64,000 nucleotides of DNA from Ancylostoma caninum (lineage: Eukaryota > Nematoda > Chromadorea > Rhabditida > Ancylostomatidae), in NCBI GenBank assembly GCA_037903475.1, contig JBAJFG010000111.1, positions 310,001-374,000 on the forward strand. The letters run 5' to 3'. The notes below the pieces were generated by a model. That model saw only the letters and a program-made list of their open reading frames with translations. It did not search any database and was not told where the DNA came from. The position numbers were made by a program, and so were the translations under genes. Numbering within the stretch: the stretch's first letter is position 1; each line of letters opens with the position of its first letter. Of this stretch, positions 36,371 to 48,100 are shown piece by piece.

Positions 36371-36868
36371 TAGTAGTAGTAAGTATCTTCAAAGTAGTAC
36401 AGTATTATGTGTCCTTGGATTCATATGCGTTTCAAATCTAGTCACTTCTATTCTTTCCAATAAGTGCGTAGGTTCTGGGGGGTTCATTTCAAAGCGACTC
36501 GGCCTCCTGCTATTGGCTATCCTTTCTTAGCACCACCCCCTCCACTGTGGGGCCTCGTATTCAGAAAGGATTGACTTGGACACTGGGCTTCATCGATTCA
36601 TTGATCCAGTAGTGCGGTGATATTGAAAGTAGGAAGTTTGTCACGAAGTTATCCATGTTTTCGATTTCCATGGATGAGGGTGAGGAAAATTATAACATTC
36701 CCATCTAATTTACTTGCTCTCCTCCGAGGAAAGAGAACTCGATGAAAGTTTTTCAAGCTTGACACAATAAGAAAAAGCCGCAAAACAAGTGTTTAGATCT
36801 AGCAAAACATTAGTGTTTAATGCTGCTTTTCTACAATACATTGCTAACTTACCCAGTCTACTCAGTTT
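36371..36868. other. 3' flank of the coiled-coil gene
   Basis: No gene is seen. The sequence immediately below 36869 is the 3' flank of the minus-strand gene. Confidence 0.35.
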
Positions 36869-37527
36869 CTACTGAGTTTTTTCGACTGCGACCTGTGTGA
36901 GCGAACTAACAAGTTCTTCTAGATCCGTAATCTTGTCCTTCATGAATGCATCCTCAGGATTGCGACCCTGTGTGAGAGAAGCAAGAAGTTCCTCAAGATC
37001 CATAATCTTCTCCTTCGTACGGGCAATTTCGTTGGTGACCTTCTGGAGAGATGTACAGTATTTGCTTCTAAGACGAATGGATTTTGTAGTATTTTATAAC
37101 CATTAGATGTAGCTGGTCTCTTGGATTGAGGCTTGCACGCACTAGCTTCTGGAAGTACTGGTACTTTTTGACCAAACGCCTTTCAAGAATTGGCGCATAA
37201 CGCTAAATGGGGATTTTCTAAGGTGTATACGGTTGAATTTGCGTAGAAAACGTACCGATTCACAGTAGAGACGCCTAAACTCCTTTCCAAGTGTCAAACC
37301 TGCCACAATACCCCTGAAGAAAAAACATATGGTGTTGAAAGGATTTCAAGAGTCCCGTCTGCACATCTGACTTTACAGCCAAGTTACTATTTTGAGCTTA
37401 GAAATCCTTAATAGGCAAGTAATGGTAGTATATTAATTTCTACCTCTCGGCATCCCCGTTTGGTGCTTGCACCTTATTCTTTTGAGCCACCTGATCAGAT
37501 TTCGGAAAAACCATTAGTTTGTCTAGC
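36869..37527 (-). CDS. 3' exons of a coiled-coil protein
   Basis: Four minus-strand exons join in phase: 37527-37444, 37313-37256, 37202-37165 and 37067-36869, ending at a TAG. They encode about 124 residues: LDKLMVFPKSDQVAQKNKVQ and APNGDAER, GIVAGLTLGKEFRRLYCES, RYAPILERRLVK, then a long helical C terminus. The last exon contains a 24-residue internal duplication: KEKIMDLEELLASLTQ is followed by KDKITDLEELVSSLTQ. Heptad-like spacing of Leu, Ile and Val supports a coiled coil. The AAAAA|GTACCA donor of the third exon is the least certain choice. N-terminal exons lie above 37527 and could not be fixed. No family name is justified. Introns are mostly short (about 50-130 bp). Confidence 0.62.
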
Positions 37528-37783
37528 CTGGAATATATAAGTGAGGATTTCCAAGGATGACAGAACTTTTCTCATGAGGCTGGAACACTTCATACATTAG
37601 TGTGAGTGAATTGTACTACTCAGCGTAATTCAGATCATTAGTGACATTATTTGCAAATGTTATGATTGAATATCATGCAGAACTCATAGAAACAATTCCT
37701 TACAAAAAAAATCCATGAGCTGCTGGGTGAGGATGAGCAGATTTGAAATTGTTTTCTAAGTAAGATGAAAATGGAGTGGAGGG

Positions 37784-37932
37784 CCTGTCCTACACGATCT
37801 GACTTGCTGGTGACCTGTCCTACACGTTCTGACTTGGTAGCTGACATGTTCAGAAGGCGCTGACTTGTTAGCTCGCCCAACGTACTGTAGTTACCTTAAA
37901 TGCAAACAAGTCAGAACGTGTAGGACAGGTCA
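37784..37932. repeat. short direct and inverted repeat cluster
   Basis: CCTGTCCTACACG(A/T)TCTGACTTG occurs twice in direct orientation (about 37784-37806 and 37813-37836). Once it is inverted, as CAAGTCAGAACGTGTAGGAC at 37906-37932. The sequence between can fold into a hairpin with a loop of about 70 bp. Confidence 0.65.
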
Positions 37933-39838
37933 TATTATCGACCACTACCACGTGCCTCCTCCCAGCCCCATTTAACCCCTCTGTAATTCTAAACATAATC
38001 TGCAAGAAGATAAGGCCCTTCTCGAAAATGTAGGCCGGCTGTGTGTGCGGTTTCATAAGGAAGCGCGCCGGGACCTTAATGAAGAATGGTGCATGCCTCG
38101 TGTGTGGTTCGACTAAGTCCCGCACCCTTCTTCACCATCTTTTGTTTCTCCCACAACTTCTGATAACCATATATTAATGTGCAATTAATCCACTGAGAAT
38201 ATTTAAACCAATGTAGCACCTACGCTGTACATATCGTAGCTGGTGGCATCAGAAGTGCTAGTTCATGGCTTTTGCTTGTATTATTATTAAAGCCTTGCAA
38301 TCATTAAGGAAGAGATTACAGCTGATCAGAAGTTTTCACTAATTATCTATATCCAAACAGGCTACGTAATTAGAGGAACCTGGGTGGTCTGTGGACCCCC
38401 AGCGTAAAGTGTGGTGAAGGAAGTATCTCTCCAACTGTGCTTATCTGCAACTTGTGGGTTTAGTTGAGGTGTTTCATGCATGGAAGCCTCTTCGTAGTAA
38501 TGTTTACTCCACAAAACTATAGTCATATGGACCCGTAAGTCGAATGAAACTTACGGGATTGTGCGGTGAACAGAGCTGCAGCACTCATCTCTAAGACAGT
38601 AAATCGCTTTCGATGGGCAAAACCCTGAAGGTTTCGCAAAATTCCTACAACCAGTGAACATCTACACTCGTGAACATCTAAACTCGTACAAATATGAATC
38701 AAGTGATCAATTTCATAAGTATATCAACTGTGCCATCCACAAGTAAGCCGTGGGTAGTTCGCTTTACAGCGCTCCACCGAGAACATGAGCTAGCGATCTT
38801 GTGAGTGATTAGCTTGATTGTTTCAGAGATAAGCCTAGGTTTTTTCCTCGTGAACCACTTCGTGCCTTCATCTCGCGGCTATGACAATTCTCCATCTCGT
38901 AGTTACACATGTTGTCTGCTTGGATCAGTGCTAAGATGTTGGCCGTAAGAGTTCGATACTGTCGATCGAAGCCATCGAATGTTAGTGCATTCAACATACT
39001 CCTTCATTCCTCGCAAAATTGCCGTGCTAGACGGTTCATGAGGGTCTTGAATTGTGCATGCTTGATGGTGTACCCATGAGAAGAAGAAAGGATTGATGCA
39101 ATGTGGAGCTCTCGTAAAATTTCAAACAAGAAGCTGAATCATAACTGCTGTGGTATACCGGCGACTCGTATGAATTCGTGGTGGAGATGTTGATGAGTTG
39201 AAACAATGCATCAATACGCTCCTGCGAATTTGAAAAATTTGCTGGAAATGCTCCCAGGTTGAGGATGAAAACGTGTCCCAGTGACAATTTTCTGCTTCTG
39301 ACAGGTCCTTCCACATGTTCTAACGAGTTTTGTAGGGCTCTAGTAGTTCCATGCTGTGATTACTTTTTGAAAGATTTCTGCTTGGATTTGAGTGAATTGG
39401 ACAAAATTTCCACGTATGTGACACATTTCTAGCTAAAATATCACTCTTCGACTTCACTAATTGCTAATTACGTCACTTTTCCAATGCTATCTTTTTTTTC
39501 CCGAAATAGTTCTAATATGTAGGTACTTACCAGTCTCACTGGACTTAGTACTTATCAACCTCTAGTGGCCACTTCGTGCAGTTCCCTGGTGGACGACCGC
39601 TGTTTTTTTACTGCGTTTGTGAGGTTTTGCGCTTCTAAATTTTATGCCAACAGAGCCGAAGTAAGGTTACAACCCGCATCATGAATAAGAATTGATTGAG
39701 ATCATTGAATGACACCTACGTACATATACCATAGGAAGAAAGACACTGAGATCTTCTTAAAAAGACCAGCAGTAAAAGAAACACTTCAGAGGAAAAGCGA
39801 AATGATTTCCCCTTCCGTGGGAAGTACATGAAGTGATC
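37933..39838. other. no firm gene; weak minus-strand open frames
   Basis: Minus-strand frames at 39036-39314 and 38809-38997 have protein-like composition but no matching splice sites or known motifs. They could be an undetected gene or an old transposon. Confidence 0.28.
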
Positions 39839-42800
39839 TTATTGAGCGTATTTTTGAGGATCTCTTCTTCCTCCGTACGTGTGGCGTAAAGGAGGCAGTT
39901 GTCGTGTTGGTGGCTGAAATGGAGTGAGCCAAGCTTAGTGACAGTTGAAATTAGGATTCTCAGGAGAAAAAAAAGATGAGCCTACCGATGCAGGCGCCTC
40001 CCTTTCACTGAGGGATATTGTTGCCGGTCCAATAGGACGAGCCACCGAAATTGAGAATCCAGTCTCTTGGGAGCGCTTCACAAAATGTGCGCACCAGCAT
40101 TCGGTAACCTACAAGATGTGATTCAGGAAGAAAGAAGAACTAATTCATCAGGACCTTCATCAGGTAATATAATCAAATCTGGTGGACTTTGGTTAGAAAA
40201 TTTCCCAGGGATGAAGGCGATCTTTTCAAAGCATCATAATTGGAATGTTTGTCCAAACATTCTAACGTACGTCAAGCTACGTTAATTACCAAACAAGCGT
40301 TGCTTTCACTGTAATGATCCACACCAGCTAGCCTTCATGTAACTATTCAACTTCATTTTAGAAGGAATTATTCATCTGCATTCTCAGAAAAAAACCTGAC
40401 TAAATCTATGTAAGAAATATTTAGTAAACGAGTCCATACCGTCGAGTATATCCAGAACACCACTAACAACGCGACGAATATCAATCCAATAATGTGTGCC
40501 GTGTTGTTTTCCTCGGATATCGCGGAAAACGTAAGGATGGCAATAAGGCATCCAAGTACTCCGGTTCCGAGAAATCTGAAGGGAAATCTGGTAGTAATAA
40601 AATATTATTTACAACTTATCTTGTCCATGATGACTCGATTCTAAATTTTCCATCATTACAGGGAACTTCAAATGGCCGTGTGGAAGGGGCGGGACCGCGG
40701 CGCTGCTCTCTTGGGCAGAGACAGAGGGGCTCTGCATGTGGCCTGATTGTTTGCTCTTGCCAGCAGCAGAGAACCTGAGTGCCACGCCGCGCCGCGGTAC
40801 AGCCCCCTTGCACACGGCCGTTTGGAGCTCCCTATAGGTTATTCGGGGACAAGCACAGGTTCTTTCCTCTTACTTTTCCAGAGTAAGAAACGGGCAAGTT
40901 TGACATGCTTTTAGGACAAAATGTTTCTCCAAAAGAAGGATAAGGATAGTGAGAGTTATTCGGACACTTAAAGATTTAATGACGAACCTCAAGATCAAAT
41001 GTGGCACAAAAAACCTCCAGCGTATGTTCTTTATTCCATAGAACACGAGGTTGATCCCAACAATCTGAGCGATTGCCCAAACCAACCAAACGATGCTAAG
41101 GTCACACATCAGCTGTCGCAAATGCACTATTGCTCTGGAAAAGAAGGCATTAAACTGCTCATAAGTAATTCTGTCTAAGAAAATGTGTGGATCAAAAGAA
41201 AAGACTCGTCCCACGAACACAAAAATTCCTCTGTTATCCCGGATTTGTTCATATTAGTATACTATTTTAGATATTGGTGATGTAGTGAGCTAAACATACA
41301 CTGCATAGTGTCCTGAATCGTTTGAATTTCCACTTGAATTTTGAGAGACCACTGCAAATTCACATAGCCTCGAGTTCACATCTGGGAGGACTGAAATGTG
41401 CACATTAGAAATTGTTATATTGAGAAGAGAGAAAACCATCATTTTTTCAACTTCCTTGAAGTTCTAATGTACATATCTAAAAATGTCTTGACACAAGAGT
41501 TTCCTTTTGTGGAAAATGAGTTACTTCGTGTGCAAGCTTAATATTTGTATAAGCCATGCAGGAACCAGTTATTCAATCAAATGTGCACAGCGTTCCGTGA
41601 AATCCTCTTGCTCGTGCTCCTTTCTGACTCATTCAAGAGCATTTAGGCAAGAGAGCGGCGACGAACGGAAACATTCTTCGGAATTCTTTAATGTTTGCAC
41701 AACATGATGAATTTGTGGGTATATTGTTTCCAAATTTTCTTTCCATATTTTTCGCATTCAGTTATGGTTATGGGATTAGCCTATGGTATCAGGTATTTTT
41801 TTTATTGTTTATGGGAACGGCCTACAAGGTACTAGACATCTTACATTGATTGCTATCATAATGCTGACACTGTATATTAGGTTGTCCTAAAAATATGTCC
41901 CTCAGGAAGGTGGTTCTGTTCTTTTGAAGAACAAATTCTATAAATCACTCGCTTCTAGTGGATGCTAGGACCACTAGAAAGCTTCACAAAAATGCAAGCT
42001 GCTACACCTAAACGAAATAAAGAGGCGAAGAAGGGGCCTCTTGCCAGCGATTAGCCGCACTCGACTACAGTATCCCTTCTACTCATCGTACATCTCCGAA
42101 CTTGCGTTGTACGACTTCTGCATTTTACAGTCGGGTCAGGCAGGCACTGCAAATAGGCGCCGGCGGGCGCCGGCCACCGCCACCCTTCGGCGTCCCGGTA
42201 TTAATGAGCTATAAATCACTCGAGCTTGGGAGAAAGTGAAGAAAAATACAATTCTAGTCCATAGTAGACAGAGTGCAGTGGATATGTTAAGGCTATAAAG
42301 CAGGGAACTATTCTCACAACTTTCATGTTTTTTTTTTATTTCTGTGATTTTCATGGGGAAAGATTTCTGAATACACGATAAGCGAAGCCAACTTTTCCAT
42401 TTTCTGCTATAGTACACTGCTTCGCGAATACAAAAATCGCCGTTATTCTTCTACAGATGGACACAGTATTTCAGTTATCCCATCTGAATAATGAAGCTCA
42501 TCCAATTCGGGATCCTCAGAAATAATTGAAATCCGTATAAATTGTTCCACATCCATTGCGAAGTAGTTCTATCGCTGTCATTTGCCTTTCGTGGAGCAGT
42601 CCTTTACGGCGGAGTTACTCCTCCCGGTTTCCCTCAACTTTGAAAAAGTGGTTTTTCACTATTACTTACACTATTACTATTACTTACACTTATACTTATC
42701 GTAGTTTGTCTTCGAAATATATGCAAAACGTTGCCGGATGCCTTCCTGGACTACCCGAAGGAGATCACGGGGGACGTTTCAAGCAGTGAACCCCAAACAC

Positions 42801-45175
42801 TGCGATACTTAACTCTGGATCTCCAACGGAGTGGAACCAGCGATAGGGACAGATTGCAATCTGCCGCTCAAACCACTGAGCCATCCGGGCTACTTTTTAT
42901 GTTGGAGTTTGTTAGATAACTGCAGCAGTCGTAGGCAGCATACTATATGTATTTGCAAAACGGGGGCACAGGGCAGGATTCGATCCCCTGACCACCACAA
43001 CGTCGATCATCCGCTCAACCCACTGAGCTATGCGCGCACGCGATGCAACATACAAATAGTGTCCACTATTACTTACACTTACACTTATCGTAGTTTATCT
43101 TAGAAATTTAGGTGAAAAGGGAGTTGGGTGGGGCCACTCCTGTGAAGCCTAAGCCTAAGCCTTAAACCCATTCTTAAGCATAGGGTTAGGCTTATCTACC
43201 CTGTCTACTATGGACTAAAATTGTGTTTTTCTTCGCTTTCTCCCAAGCTCGAGTGATTTTATAGCTCATTAATACCGGGGCGCCGGAGGGTGGCGGCGGC
43301 CGGCGCCCGCCGGCGCCCATTTGCAGTGGCTGCCGGACCCGACTGTACCCAGCATTGGTAGCTATTATATTTGCACTACTAAGGTCCCATACGTGCATTT
43401 GAGTTTCTTCTATTCTACATGCAAACTATTCTGCTGGCCGCAGTAATCTAATGAGCGTTCGAGGAACAAAGTGCCGAATGGCCTGGTGGGCTGAGCACTG
43501 AGGCGCGATCCGGCCTTCTCGATGACCAGAGCCCTTTGGAGATCCAGAATTCAACTGTTTGTCTTGTATTATTTGAACCTCACTACTTATAACGGTTTCG
43601 CTACCGCGTTCCATTGTTTCGGGAGCTTTCGTCCACCAAAACTTTTGAAAGAGAACTCCATTATTTCCAACTTGTTAGAATATTTTTCACATTTGTAGAA
43701 TCCCCCTACACAAGTCGTTTCTTGGCGAGACTCCACTTTCTTCTTCTCCACCCACCTCTTACCACGACTTTCTTCACTCGGATAAACGCGCCCTTTCGGA
43801 TACGCTGGAGTCGTTTGGAGATTTTGCTATCTAACCATCTACTCGTGTTAGTGGAGGATATCTCTAACCTTTTGGAACTGTTGCGATAACAACTCTTGTT
43901 ATCTCATGGCTCATTTGTGCCAGGAAGTGGTCCCTTTGATGGATTGCTTATACTGCATAGCTGAGTGGGTAAAGACCGGTGGAAACTGGCATGATTCCGC
44001 TGTGTCTTTTCCTCTCACAGCTAAATATATTGGACACGGACCCATAACTGCGACCGGCGCTAGGTAATTCTATATGTTTCATTTACGATGACAGACACAT
44101 TTGAATGGCAGACAAGTTGACATTTATAATTCCTTTTTGCTTTAAATTTGCTAGAAAGTTGTATTTGAAAGTTTCATTATGTAATTTATTTCACCTTCCC
44201 ATTCTTTGCTGTGCTCAGAATATTCATTTTCCCAAATACTCTATTTGCATCTAACGGCATTCCCTTACATTTATTTCTGCACTTTTTTGTTTTGCTGCCC
44301 CCTCCCCGCGTCTTCATAACCAACGTCGTGGAGCGTATCCTTGTGTGAATTTGCGTGTGCCTTTCAACAATGAAGATTTGTGAGAAAAAAGAAATCTTCA
44401 ACAAGGACAATGTTAATTGGATCGCATGCATGTATCCTAGGTAACATGGATGAAAGCCATCATTTCCACAGCTGGTAATTTTGCTGCAACAAAATTTTAC
44501 AAATAAAAGAGCTGTGAAACTGTGTAGCCTGCAAGTGCTAGTCAAACTCGTCCTTTTCCTTAAATGACCATTAAATGAACATCTCAGCGTCGGAGGTAAT
44601 AGATTCTGGGGTGCGGCTGCCCTACCATAAACAGCCCTATATTTATGGACAACAGAAGGTAGTCGCCTTCCAATCAAAATGAGGGGCGGTGCTGTCGTAA
44701 TCAGCGTCAGTAAGCGTTCCGCAATCCATGAATTTCTGCTAATCAAGGAAACCTGCAGTATGGATTAGCGCATCGTCCAGTTAGTTAACAGTAGTGACAC
44801 CTCCATATTCAATAGCGCAGCAATTCATGGAATTGATAATAACACTGCTCATGACCTATACGAACGTTCTGCTTGTGAAGTTACGATGAAGTTTAATGGG
44901 CTTTCGAAAGATCCTTTAGCCCCTTTTCTACTTGTAAAATAAGCGCAGCAATTTCAACTAATGCTGCGGAATTCAATACCACGACGGCGGTTTTTACTGG
45001 ATAATTTCTATCTTAATCATTCATACAACAATAGCCGCTCACCTGCGACAAGTACAAAGCAAATGGCGAATATTTCGAGAATCCCGACGACGATGGTGAA
45101 CGTTTTCGTATGACAGCAACAAGCCTTATACCTTGAGTCATTCGGATTGAATGCCGCCGAGCCGGCATTTGCCAT
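39839..45175 (-). CDS. four-transmembrane protein of a nematode-expanded type, five exons
   Basis: Minus-strand exons: 45175-45043, about 41134-40988, 40575-40440, 40108-39986 and 39913-39839, with ATG at 45175 and TAA at 39839-39841. Exon 1 encodes 44 residues (MANAGSAAFNPNDSRYKACC then membrane segment 1, FTIVVGILEIFAICFVLVA). Exon 2 has segment 2 (IVWLVWAIAQIVGINLVFY). Exon 3 has segments 3 and 4 (VLGCLIAILTFSA and IIGLIFVALLVVFWIY). Exons 4 and 5 form a polar cytoplasmic tail ending RRDPQKYAQ. The total is about 204 residues. Exons 3 to 5 are clean in phase. The exon 1 to exon 2 junction is not: a 3.9-kb intron separates them, and a small exon may be missing or the exon 2 acceptor is two bases further in. 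The Cys-Cys-Cys motif before segment 1 could be palmitoylated. The architecture resembles small four-pass membrane proteins abundant in nematodes; function is unknown. Composite element copy 2 lies in intron 1. Confidence 0.75.
41877..42126 (+). pseudogene. mariner transposon relic
   Basis: This begins with the mariner-like end TTAGGTTGTCCTAAAAATAT and ends with coding debris reading LQYPFYSSYISELALYDF. That matches the conserved mariner transposase segment around PPYSPDLAPSDY, including the position of the last catalytic Asp. Most of the element is missing. It is cut off at 42127 by the left end of composite element copy 2. Confidence 0.55.
42831..42896 (-). tRNA. tRNA-like unit (Cys-like loop) in composite element copy 2
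   Basis: Same unit as in copy 1, with the D stem GCTC/GAGC intact in this copy. Box A is TGGCTCAGTGG, the loop palindrome GATTGCAATC presents GCA, and box B is GGTTCCACTCC. Confidence 0.42.
42963..43041 (-). tRNA. second tRNA-like unit in composite element copy 2
   Basis: Box A TAGCTCAGTGGGTTGAGC and box B GGATCGAATCC in minus orientation. The 3' arm CTGTGCCCCCG partly pairs with GTGCGCGCA at the 5' arm. Confidence 0.42.
43924..44063 (+). CDS. candidate exon, or a SINE-like tRNA-derived sequence
   Basis: After a TTTGTGCCAG acceptor the frame is open for 46 codons and ends at CTAG|GTAATT. It reads CLYCIAEWVKTGGNWHDSAV then SFPLTAKYIGHGP, which looks like protein. However, the same bases contain TAGCTGAGTGGGTAAAG, very close to the A box of the tRNA-like units, with GGCATGATTCC in a B-box-like position about 30 bases on. 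Either reading could be right. It sits inside intron 1 of the minus-strand four-transmembrane gene. Confidence 0.28.
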
Positions 45176-48100
45176 TTCTCAAAAAAAGCAGAAAAAAATT
45201 ATTCAAGAACAGAAATTCACAACCAGACAAATCAACGATGACTGCGGATATGAAATAAGCAAGTGAGAGAATACCGCAATCACGGACGCCGTGACATTCT
45301 AAGTAGTAGGTAGAAGTTAACGGAGAGTTTTAGATTTAACAGGTATGACGTGGTTACATGTTATTCCGAGAAAGGAAGGGAATCGAAGAAAACTGCACAA
45401 CCGATGGAATTAGACGTATGAAGGGAAAACAATGAAACCTGACAATAAATAAGAAGCCAAAGAGTCACAGCTGCATTTCTATAGAAAAACATCCCACTAA
45501 TGATATTCAACGCACGTGATCTGATGAAAAAATGAAAAATATTTAGTAGAGTCTGAGTCGCCCTATTCGAGCAACTTCATCTCAAAAAACATTTAGGTTG
45601 GAGCCAAGGCTTTTACAGGTACGTTCTTTGTGCATGACGAAAGGCTGTGACCTGACCAAAACGAGCATTCTAGGTTTTCAAAAATCATCTTCCAAAGTCT
45701 TTTTTTCATTTAGTATAATATGAATCTTACCTATCAGAATCTGATCAAAACTAGACAGGTCGTGGTGTTTTTAGTTGAATTCAGTTGTGTAGTACTGTCC
45801 CAGGAAACAAAAAACCCATAGAAAATAAATGTACGAAAGCCACAGCATAGAACGTTATTTATTTATTTTTCATTCAAAAACATTTTACTATCACGCAAGG
45901 AAATCGAAAACATTAATCTCGGTTAAGGTATGACGGTAGATATGACGCCACTGAGAGCTGCACGCAACACCCACCTTCATCGACGGGAAGCTGCTCTAGC
46001 AGGACTACAATTTTACATAGAGGGGTCATAGATGAAGTTGTGAGAGAATCTAATTTACCCAGGCGGACCGTCTCGTGAAACACTCATTGAGAATTCAACG
46101 TGATTTTCGCTGAAAGGGTAAACTTTCTTCATCTTTGTGGAAATGAATGTAAGAATCCTCAAGAACGTGTGAAAGGATATGTCACAAGATAAGCTGATTC
46201 CATGGGCTACCAATCGTTTCTAAAAAGGTCACAGGACTTAAGCGAACGCCTGCTCATAAAAACGAAAACTACCCAGGACTGGTTCCTTGGCAACCTTTTT
46301 GATTTGATGCCTGGCTGTGGATGACCGACCGTTCGCCCTGATTTGAAAGACCTAGAACCCCAGAATTGGCTGTTCTGGAAGAGAGGGCCTGTGAGGAAAG
46401 AAACAACACTTCCCAACCTCTGACAATGTCACTGTAAGGAGGTCGGAAGGAAATCCTACAAAATGAGGATTAGCCCACAGTGGTGGAATATCCTGAGCGT
46501 CCGATGGCTGTGATACGGGCCAGTGGAGGGAACCTCCAGCAATCTTGACATTGTTGCTCCACCATATAACAGAGATTTTTTCCAAAGAAGTCGTTCGCGA
46601 ATGTACTCTCATACATTTTCTGTGGGCTTTTTTATAGTGAGACAGTACTTATGCGCTACTCCGCCGAGATGTATCTGGCTCGAGTTGACTTTATGGAAAA
46701 TTTCTGCGAGGGTAAATTTCGAATGCAAAACTTAGCAGCATTGAATATACGGAAAGGAACTCAATGAGAGAAAGTTTAGCTCAAGTGCGGGAACAAGTCG
46801 AGTGATTTAAGGTGAAAGGAATAGCTTTCTATAAAGAAACGTGCAGTTATCTTTTTTCAAGACAGAAATGCCTATGTAAATGAATCTATGATATTTATGT
46901 TTATGCATTTGATTTCACATTGCTTTTGTAGCGATTAACGTCACTTACTCACTCAAAAAAAGATTATTACGTACTACATTCTTATGCATGAGCTATGGTC
47001 GTTGAAGTGGCGTAGCAGAATGGATTCGAGGGGAATGAGAACAAAAGAAAGGGCTTTGCTATAAGAAAAATATCACATGCTTTGGAAATTTCCCGTTCAG
47101 CTTTTTTTTGTACAGCTCCAGAACAATTACCTGAGTAAAGCTTCGCCTTCACATTTGACCACCATCTTATTTCTACAGATGAAAAGCTTTATGTTGCGCT
47201 GCTAGAGGTGAATGACACTCCAGGAAGATTAGCACCGTCGTTGTGGCTGTTTATGATAGCAATATTGCCAAAAAATAAGCAAATTCCAGTATCTTCTAAA
47301 AATGGAAGGAAATAGCAGTTTTTGATGATATTCTTTGTAAAAAGAAGTTCTTGAGTTCATTATAGTAAGAAGTTCTTGAGTTCATTATAGCATCTATGAA
47401 TTGGTTAAAAACGCTTGTAGCATGCACATGTGGGGCTAACTAGTCCTTTTCTGGTTTTTTCAGTCATACTATGACCGAGTTTCAGGAATCTGAGCGACGG
47501 AAGTGTTTTGCTCTCCGCCTTTGTCTTGGACCCAGTGTTGATAGTGCTTCATCACAAAAACTACTACTTCTACTCGAACACACTCCGCGAATATGTACTG
47601 ACCATAAGTACAGATGTTCTACAGTAATCTCCACAGATTAAAAGTTATACGATAGATAATTTTCTCGGAAGAATATCTAGCAGGTAGGCATAGATTATCG
47701 GATGAGAAATGCGGAGAACGCCCTACAAGGTGGAGAAATATTGTGTAGGCAAAAGCAAAACCCACGAGAGGTGTCATTTATTGTTTTTTTATTTGTTGCC
47801 GCTATCTAAACAAAGATTTCTAGTATCACTAGAATAATTGTACAGATTGTACACTACTACCAATACAGGAAACGAGGAAGTGAGATCAGGATGAAGAGAA
47901 TGACAGCATCACAAAAAAAACCGAAGAAGAACGCGATATTTCATGGTTAAATGATATCGTGGGGTTGTTCTGATTCAAGGTAAACATTCCGACTGGCATT
48001 TACGGCTGATTGTTGATAGAGGCATAAAGAAGGCACGTAGTACAATAGATTCAAAAATAATGAGATCAACAATCATTCAAAAGGGAAACGACGAAAAAAG

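Larger units (their letters stand above)
42128..43345. mobile_element. composite TIR element carrying tRNA-like units, copy 2 (most complete)
   Basis: Near-perfect inverted ends of about 145 bp (42128-42272 and 43201-43345) start with CAGTCGGGTC and are flanked by TA on both sides. Each end contains GGCGCCGGCGGGCGCCGGCC and AATGAGCTATAAATCACTCG. Inside are a TTACTTACACTTA minisatellite (about 42656-42720 and 43070-43090), two tRNA-like units in minus orientation, and CCTAAGCCTAAGCC hexamers near 43147-43162 next to the right inverted end. No transposase is present. TA flanks and CAGT ends fit a non-autonomous Tc1/mariner-type element. It is inserted in the mariner relic in intron 1 of the four-transmembrane gene. 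Confidence 0.88.

Noticed and set aside
44186..44746. Longest uninterrupted open frame (186 codons, minus strand)
   Set aside because: No recognisable domain, no splice context and irregular composition; it lies in the intron of a same-strand gene. Treated as chance or repeat-derived.
46207..46430. Segment similar to 12.85-13.0 kb on the minus strand (both read GHPQ.G.KS)
   Set aside because: The similarity is short and interrupted; it may be a shared old repeat, but I could not establish boundaries.
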